Shown here: piece by piece, positions 41,903 to 45,463 of the stretch
How positions within the stretch are numbered: the first letter of the stretch is position 1
Layout: the number at the start of each line of letters is the position of its first letter
Assembly: GCA_052148715.1 (NCBI GenBank)
Contig: JBKQHQ010000188.1
Span: 1-45,463, forward strand
From: JBKQHQ01 sp052148715
GTDB lineage: Bacteria; Pseudomonadota; Alphaproteobacteria; Rhizobiales; Xanthobacteraceae
Reading direction: 5' to 3'
Length of the DNA stretch: 45,463 nt
Made by a program: the position numbers and the translations under genes
Notes under the pieces: model-generated
Told to the model about the DNA's origin: nothing
Seen by the model: only the letters and a program-made list of their open reading frames with translations
Databases searched by the model: none

Positions 41903-42941
41903 GAATGGGTTCCGGACGCGCGGGACTCTGCGGACTTTGCGGCTTCGGCTCGCCGCCGGCGGGACGCTCGGGCGGCTTGATCGCCTTGCCGGCTTTGGCC
42001 TCCTTGGCCTCGAGCGCCTCCTTCGCGTCGGCGGCCTCGGCGCGGCCGGTGCCGACGCCGAGATAGATGAGCATCGGCGAGGCGATAAACACCGAGGTGT
42101 AGGTTCCGACCAGCACGACGCCGAACATCATCGTCGCCGTGAAACTGTGGATCGCCGGGCCGCCGAACAGGAGCAGCGCCAGCAGGGCGAGCGTCACGGT
42201 CACGTGGGTGATGATCGAGCGCGACAGCGTCGCGTTGACCGACGTGTTCAGCAGATCCGTCATCGGCATGCGCTTATAGCGGCGCAGCAATTCGCGTATG
42301 CGATCGTAGATGACCACGGTGTCGTTGAGCGAATAGCCGAGAATGGTCAGCAGCGCGGCGATGCTGGTCAGGTCGAAATCGATCTGGGTGATCGACATGA
42401 AGCCGACGGTGAGCACCAGATCATGCACGTTGGCGATCATGGCGCCGAGCGCGAACTGCCATTCGAAGCGAAACCATAGATAAATCAGGATCGCGCCGAT
42501 CGCCGCCACGAGCCCCATGGTCCCGTAAGCCAGGAGCTCGGTCGAGACGCGCGGACCGACCACCTCGACCCGCCGGTAATCGACCTCGTCGCCCAGCGCG
42601 TTGCGGACCTTCTGCACCGCGTCCTGCTGCGCCTGGTCGCCGCCCGGCTGCTGGGCGATGCGGATCAGCACGTCCTGCGGCGTTCCGAACTGCTGCAGCT
42701 GGACGTCGCCGAGACTGAGCGTGGCGATGGTCGAGCGCATCTTGGCAAGGTCCGCCGGGCCGCTCTTCGATTGCACCTCCATCAGGGTGCCGCCGATGAA
42801 GTCGATGCCGAAGTTCAGGCCGTGCGTGAAGTAGAGCGTGATCGCCAGGATCGAGAGGATCGCGGAGATCGGAAAGCTCACGCGCCGGAAGCGCATGAAG
42901 TCGAACTTGGTGTCGTCCGGGACGATGCGAAGCAGGCGCAA
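41892..42941 (-). CDS. secF: Protein export membrane protein SecF
   Basis: 349 residues from TTG 42941 (MRLLRIVPDDTKFDFMRFRR), with GAGAGAAAG upstream. SecF pairs with SecD to use the proton gradient to pull exported chains across after SecA. TM1 is followed by FGIDFIGGTLMEV, the D1 motif; D4-D6 motifs appear in TMs 2-6, notably MSITQIDFDLTSIAALLTIL and GYSLNDTVVIYDRIRE. The last ~50 residues form an Ala/Glu/Lys/Pro-rich cytoplasmic tail that is longer than usual and absent in E. coli SecF. It starts 39 bases after the secD stop and overlaps the Mth938 gene. Confidence 0.97.
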   Translation of the reverse strand: MRLLRIVPDDTKFDFMRFRRVSFPISAILSILAITLYFTHGLNFGIDFIGGTLMEVQSKSGPADLAKMRSTIATLSLGDVQLQQFGTPQDVLIRIAQQPGGDQAQQDAVQKVRNALGDEVDYRRVEVVGPRVSTELLAYGTMGLVAAIGAILIYLWFRFEWQFALGAMIANVHDLVLTVGFMSITQIDFDLTSIAALLTILGYSLNDTVVIYDRIRELLRRYKRMPMTDLLNTSVNATLSRSIITHVTVTLALLALLLFGGPAIHSFTATMMFGVVLVGTYTSVFIASPMLIYLGVGTGRAEAADAKEALEAKEAKAGKAIKPPERPAGGEPKPQSPQSPARPEPIRGR

Positions 42942-42980
42942 GGCGGTCTTTCTCTCGAATGGATTAAGGCGTCGGTCGGC

Positions 42981-44591
42981 TCAGATCGGCACGTATTGCG
43001 GGCGCTGCCAGCGCACCCAATAGGCAACGATCAGCCGGGTCAAGGTGAAGGCGGTGAACACCGTCGTGATGATGCCGGTGCCGAGCGTCACCGCAAAGCC
43101 GCGCACCGGGCCCGTGCCGATGAAGAACAGCACCGCCGCGGCGATGAAGGTAGTGATATTCGAATCCAGAATCGTGGCGAGCGCGCGGCTGAATCCGGCG
43201 TCGATCGCGGCGATCGGCGTGCGCCCTGCCCGCGCCTCCTCGCGGATGCGTTCATAGATCAGCACATTGCTGTCGACCGCGATACCGACGGTCAGGACGA
43301 TGCCGGCGATGCCGGGCAAGGTCAGCGTGGCGGTCAAGAACGACAGGACGCCAAAGATCATCGCCACGTTGACGGCAACGGCGATGTTGGCAAACAGGCC
43401 GAACAGGCCATAGGTCGCGAGCATGAAGACGATGACCAGCGCGGACCCGATGTACGAGGCGAGCTTGCCCTTCTGGATCGAGTCCTGGCCAAGGCCCGGG
43501 CCGACGGTGCGCTCCTCGATGATGGTCAGCGGCGCCGGCAAGGCGCCCGCGCGCAGCAGGATCGCCAGGTTGTTGGCGCCTTCGACGGTGAACGAGCCGG
43601 AGATCTGTCCCGAGCCCCCGGTGATCGGCTCGCGGATCACCGGCGCCGAGATCACCTCGTTGTCGAGGACGATGGCGAACGGCCGGCCGACGTTTTGCTG
43701 GGTAACCTGCGCGAACTTCCTCGCTCCGCTGCTGTTGAAGCGGAAATTCACGATCGGCTCGCCGGTGCGCTGATCGAACGACGCCTGGGCATCGGTGAGG
43801 TCGGCGCCGGAGACCAGGACGCTCTTCTCGATCAGATAAGGCACCTTCGGGGCGCCGGCCTTTTCGGTGCCGTAGAGGATTTCGGAGTCGGCCGGCGGCC
43901 GGCTCGACAAAGCCTGCTCGGCGGTCATCGACTGATCGACCATGCGGAAATCGAGCTTGGCGGTCCTGCCGAGCAACTCCTTCAGCCGCGTCGGGTCTTG
44001 CAGACCGGGGACCTGAACGAGGATGCGGTCGGCGCCTTCGCGCTGGATCAACGGCTCGCGCGTCCCCACCTCGTCGATGCGGCGGGCGATGACCTGGACG
44101 GACTGATCGACCGCCTGGCGGACCCGGGCGATGAGCGCGGGCTGGGTGATGGTCAGGCGAATGACGCCGTTGCCGGCATCGGTGATGTCGACCGTTCGCT
44201 GCCCGGTGCCGGCCAAGATGCCGCCAAGCGGCTGCGACAGCTCGCGCAGCTTGGTGAGCGCCTGCTGGGCGTCGGCGCCTTCGCGCAGGCGCACCTCGAC
44301 GGTCTCGCCGCGCACGGTGAGGCCGGTATAGCCCACCCGCGCAGCGCGCAGCGCGCTGCGCGCATCGTCGCGCAACGCATTGACCATCTCGTTGCGGACC
44401 GCGTTCTGATCGACCTCGAGCAGAAGGTAGGAGCCGCCTTGCAGGTCGAGCCCAAGAACGACCTGCCGCTGCGCCCATTTCGGCCAGCTGTTGACCATGC
44501 GCTCGGGGAAGAAGTTCGGTACCGCACAAAGGCATACGAGGAACGCCGTGAGCAGAATTCCCCAAACCTTCCAACGCGTGAAAAAGAGCAT
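42981..44591 (-). CDS. secD: Protein export membrane protein SecD
   Basis: 536 residues, typical for alphaproteobacteria. TM1 (WGILLTAFLVCLCAVPNFF) is followed by VVLGLDLQGGSYLLLEVD, the D1 motif. The large periplasmic P1 domain (~60-350) includes ILVQVPGLQDPTRLKELLG, and FTVEGANNLAILLRAGALPA precedes the D-rich TMs. GIAGIVLTVGIAVDSNVLIYERIREE carries the conserved Asp used for proton movement, and SNITTFIAAAVLFFIGTGPVRGFA closes the bundle. SecD acts with SecF and YajC. It is separated from yajC by 136 bases containing a tandem repeat. Confidence 0.98.
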   Translation of the reverse strand: MLFFTRWKVWGILLTAFLVCLCAVPNFFPERMVNSWPKWAQRQVVLGLDLQGGSYLLLEVDQNAVRNEMVNALRDDARSALRAARVGYTGLTVRGETVEVRLREGADAQQALTKLRELSQPLGGILAGTGQRTVDITDAGNGVIRLTITQPALIARVRQAVDQSVQVIARRIDEVGTREPLIQREGADRILVQVPGLQDPTRLKELLGRTAKLDFRMVDQSMTAEQALSSRPPADSEILYGTEKAGAPKVPYLIEKSVLVSGADLTDAQASFDQRTGEPIVNFRFNSSGARKFAQVTQQNVGRPFAIVLDNEVISAPVIREPITGGSGQISGSFTVEGANNLAILLRAGALPAPLTIIEERTVGPGLGQDSIQKGKLASYIGSALVIVFMLATYGLFGLFANIAVAVNVAMIFGVLSFLTATLTLPGIAGIVLTVGIAVDSNVLIYERIREEARAGRTPIAAIDAGFSRALATILDSNITTFIAAAVLFFIGTGPVRGFAVTLGTGIITTVFTAFTLTRLIVAYWVRWQRPQYVPI

Positions 44592-44636
44592 GAGCTTGAC
44601 CGTTTCGGTGCGCGCCGATCAGCGCGAGTTGGGGAC

Positions 44637-44681
44637 GATCACAAACGACATGATCACAAACGACATGATCACAAAAGACAT
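44637..44681. repeat. Three tandem 15-bp repeats in the yajC-secD gap
   Basis: GATCACAAACGACAT occurs at 44637-44651 and 44652-44666, then GATCACAAAAGACAT at 44667-44681. The block is flanked by a second direct repeat: CTTGACCGTTTCGGTGCGCG near 44595 and CTTGACCGTTTCGATGAATG near 44687. Confidence 0.85.
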
Positions 44682-44727
44682 GGGCCTTGACCGTTTCGAT
44701 GAATGCGCCGATCGCCGCGCCGGCCGT

Positions 44728-45069
44728 TCAGCTCGACGTGCTATCGTCCTTCGCGGGCTCGCTCTTCGCGCGCACATCGGACACCATCGCCCGCATCTGT
44801 CGCACGCGCACGCCTTCGGCGAGCTCGACCTCGATTTGATCATCGTCCACCACCTTGGTGACCTTGCCGACAAGGCCGCCAGTGGTGACCACCGTGTCAC
44901 CCCGCCGCAGGCTCTTGACCATCTCCTGATGCTGCTTCACCCGCTTCTGCTGCGGGCGCAAGACCAGAAAGTACATGATCACAAAGACCACGACCATCGG
45001 GATCAGGATCGAGAACGAGCTATCGCCACCGAACGGAAAGCTCTGCGCGAAGGCTGGCGAAATCCACAT
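44728..45069 (-). CDS. yajC: Preprotein translocase accessory subunit YajC
   Basis: 113 residues from ATG 45069. A short periplasmic N-terminus with AFAQ precedes a single helix (ILIPMVVVFVIMYFLVLRPQQ) and the conserved cytoplasmic RPQQKRVKQHQEMVKSLRRG, then DTVVTTGGLVGKVTKVVDDD and EVELAEGVRVRQMRAMVSDV. YajC associates with SecDF and the SecYEG channel. It is the first gene of the yajC-secD-secF-Mth938 run; AGGAT lies upstream of the ATG. The VVFVIMY codons share the TTTGTGATCATG string with the tandem repeat downstream. Confidence 0.96.
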   Translation of the reverse strand: MWISPAFAQSFPFGGDSSFSILIPMVVVFVIMYFLVLRPQQKRVKQHQEMVKSLRRGDTVVTTGGLVGKVTKVVDDDQIEVELAEGVRVRQMRAMVSDVRAKSEPAKDDSTSS

Positions 45070-45195
45070 CGACGATCCTATGGGTGGGTGGTGCGGCGCG
45101 AACCCGCGATGCTCCGTCGCTCTGCTCACGCCTGAAGAAATCGGCGGGACTATAGCGGCCGCCGTCCCAATTGCAACGCCAGGTCGCTTGCCCGA

Positions 45196-45463
45196 CAGGG
45201 CGCCGAGGTCAGGTTAACGCGGATTTTGGGTTGACGGGGGTGATGGCTTCTTCCGGCGGCCGGCCGGGGATGATTCTGTGGGACCATCCGATTCGGGAGG
45301 GCCTGATGGAAGTTTGGTCGGCGAAGCCGCAGTTGCGTGTGCTGCTCGATCACTTGGCAGCGATCAAGGATACGCGACAATCGTGGAAAGTCGCATATCC
45401 GCTGCGCGAGGTGTTGTTGCTGGTCGTTTGCGGGACGATCGCCAGCGGCGACGACTACGACGA
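45196..45463 (+). mobile_element. Left end of an ISAs1-type insertion sequence (cut by the window)
   Basis: The transposase start at 45306 is preceded by non-coding DNA in which CAGGGC at 45196-45201 is a plausible element tip, since ISAs1-group ends commonly begin CAGGG. The opposite end and target duplication lie outside the window, so the exact border is a guess. Confidence 0.5.
45306..45463 (+). CDS. ISAs1-family DDE transposase, N-terminal fragment
   Basis: 52 residues to the window edge: MEVWSAKPQLRVLLDHLAAI, then KDTRQSWKVAYPLREVLLLV and VCGTIASGDDYDD. The D-x-R-x-W-K-V-x-Y-P-L-x-E-V-L motif followed by CGTIASGDDYDD is the N-terminal DDE_Tnp_1-associated region of ISAs1-family transposases. 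GGGAGG lies 5 bases before the ATG. The catalytic DDE residues lie beyond the edge, so whether the element is intact cannot be seen. Confidence 0.9.
   Translation, partial: MEVWSAKPQLRVLLDHLAAIKDTRQSWKVAYPLREVLLLVVCGTIASGDDYD

Noticed and set aside
42771..44690. Plus-strand open frame (639 codons) opposite secD/secF
   Set aside because: Antisense shadow of two clear Sec genes; low-complexity charged translation.

Overview
The window is a GC-rich chromosomal segment from an alphaproteobacterium, most likely of the order Hyphomicrobiales (Rhizobiales), near the Bradyrhizobium / Pseudolabrys / Xanthobacteraceae group. The signs are Omp25/Omp31-type porins, a DUF1127 protein, TctC and LVIVD-repeat proteins, TrmFO in place of a SAM-dependent TrmA, and the order uvrA - porin - ssb - gyrA - coaD - cyclophilins - queA - tgt. 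No tRNA, rRNA, CRISPR or prophage was recognised. An ISAs1-type insertion sequence begins at the right edge.

Layout. 1-5.3 kb is accessory envelope material: the end of one porin, an orphan HlyD adaptor with a small Gly/Pro-rich exported protein, a second porin, a zinc-ribbon protein and a CHRD protein, separated by long stretches with no recognisable gene. 5.4-9.9 kb holds a ceramidase-like membrane enzyme, an SGNH hydrolase with a probable frameshift, an LVIVD-repeat protein and a TctC-type binding protein. 10-14.5 kb is a compact minus-strand housekeeping run (coaD, exported cyclophilin, unknown exported protein, cytoplasmic cyclophilin, queA, tgt) joined by tiny gaps or overlaps. 14.8-19 kb holds lineage-specific genes, including an FAD monooxygenase and a BamD C-terminal paralogue. 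19-30 kb carries gyrA, marC, a DUF2306 protein, a phenylpyruvate/indolepyruvate decarboxylase, ssb, a third porin and uvrA. 30-35 kb has a binding protein, msrQ-like, a GST, a haloacid dehalogenase, a lytic transglycosylase and DUF1127. 35.7-40.2 kb has trmFO, a drug-efflux-type transporter with an unusual tail, and a squalene/phytoene-synthase-like protein. 40.2-41.5 kb is non-coding and full of related inverted repeats. 41.5-45.1 kb is the yajC-secD-secF-Mth938 export cluster.

How the genes work together. queA and tgt make queuosine-modified tRNA; trmFO makes 5-methyluridine-54. gyrA, ssb and uvrA handle DNA topology, single strands and excision repair. yajC-secDF drives late protein export, feeding the many exported proteins encoded nearby. 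The Mth938 protein beside secF and the synthase-like protein just beyond the repeat field resemble the mitochondrial complex I assembly factors NDUFAF3 and NDUFAF6.

Most notable: an in-frame amber codon in uvrA at a normally conserved lysine position; an efflux transporter fused to what looks like a TetR ligand-binding domain without its DNA-binding part; a Tgt lacking its zinc cysteines; a GyrA whose quinolone pocket reads Asn-Leu; and a family of iterated-arm hairpin repeats at 40.4-41.4 kb. Two independent reading-frame lesions (uvrA and the SGNH hydrolase) mean sequencing or assembly error should be excluded first.
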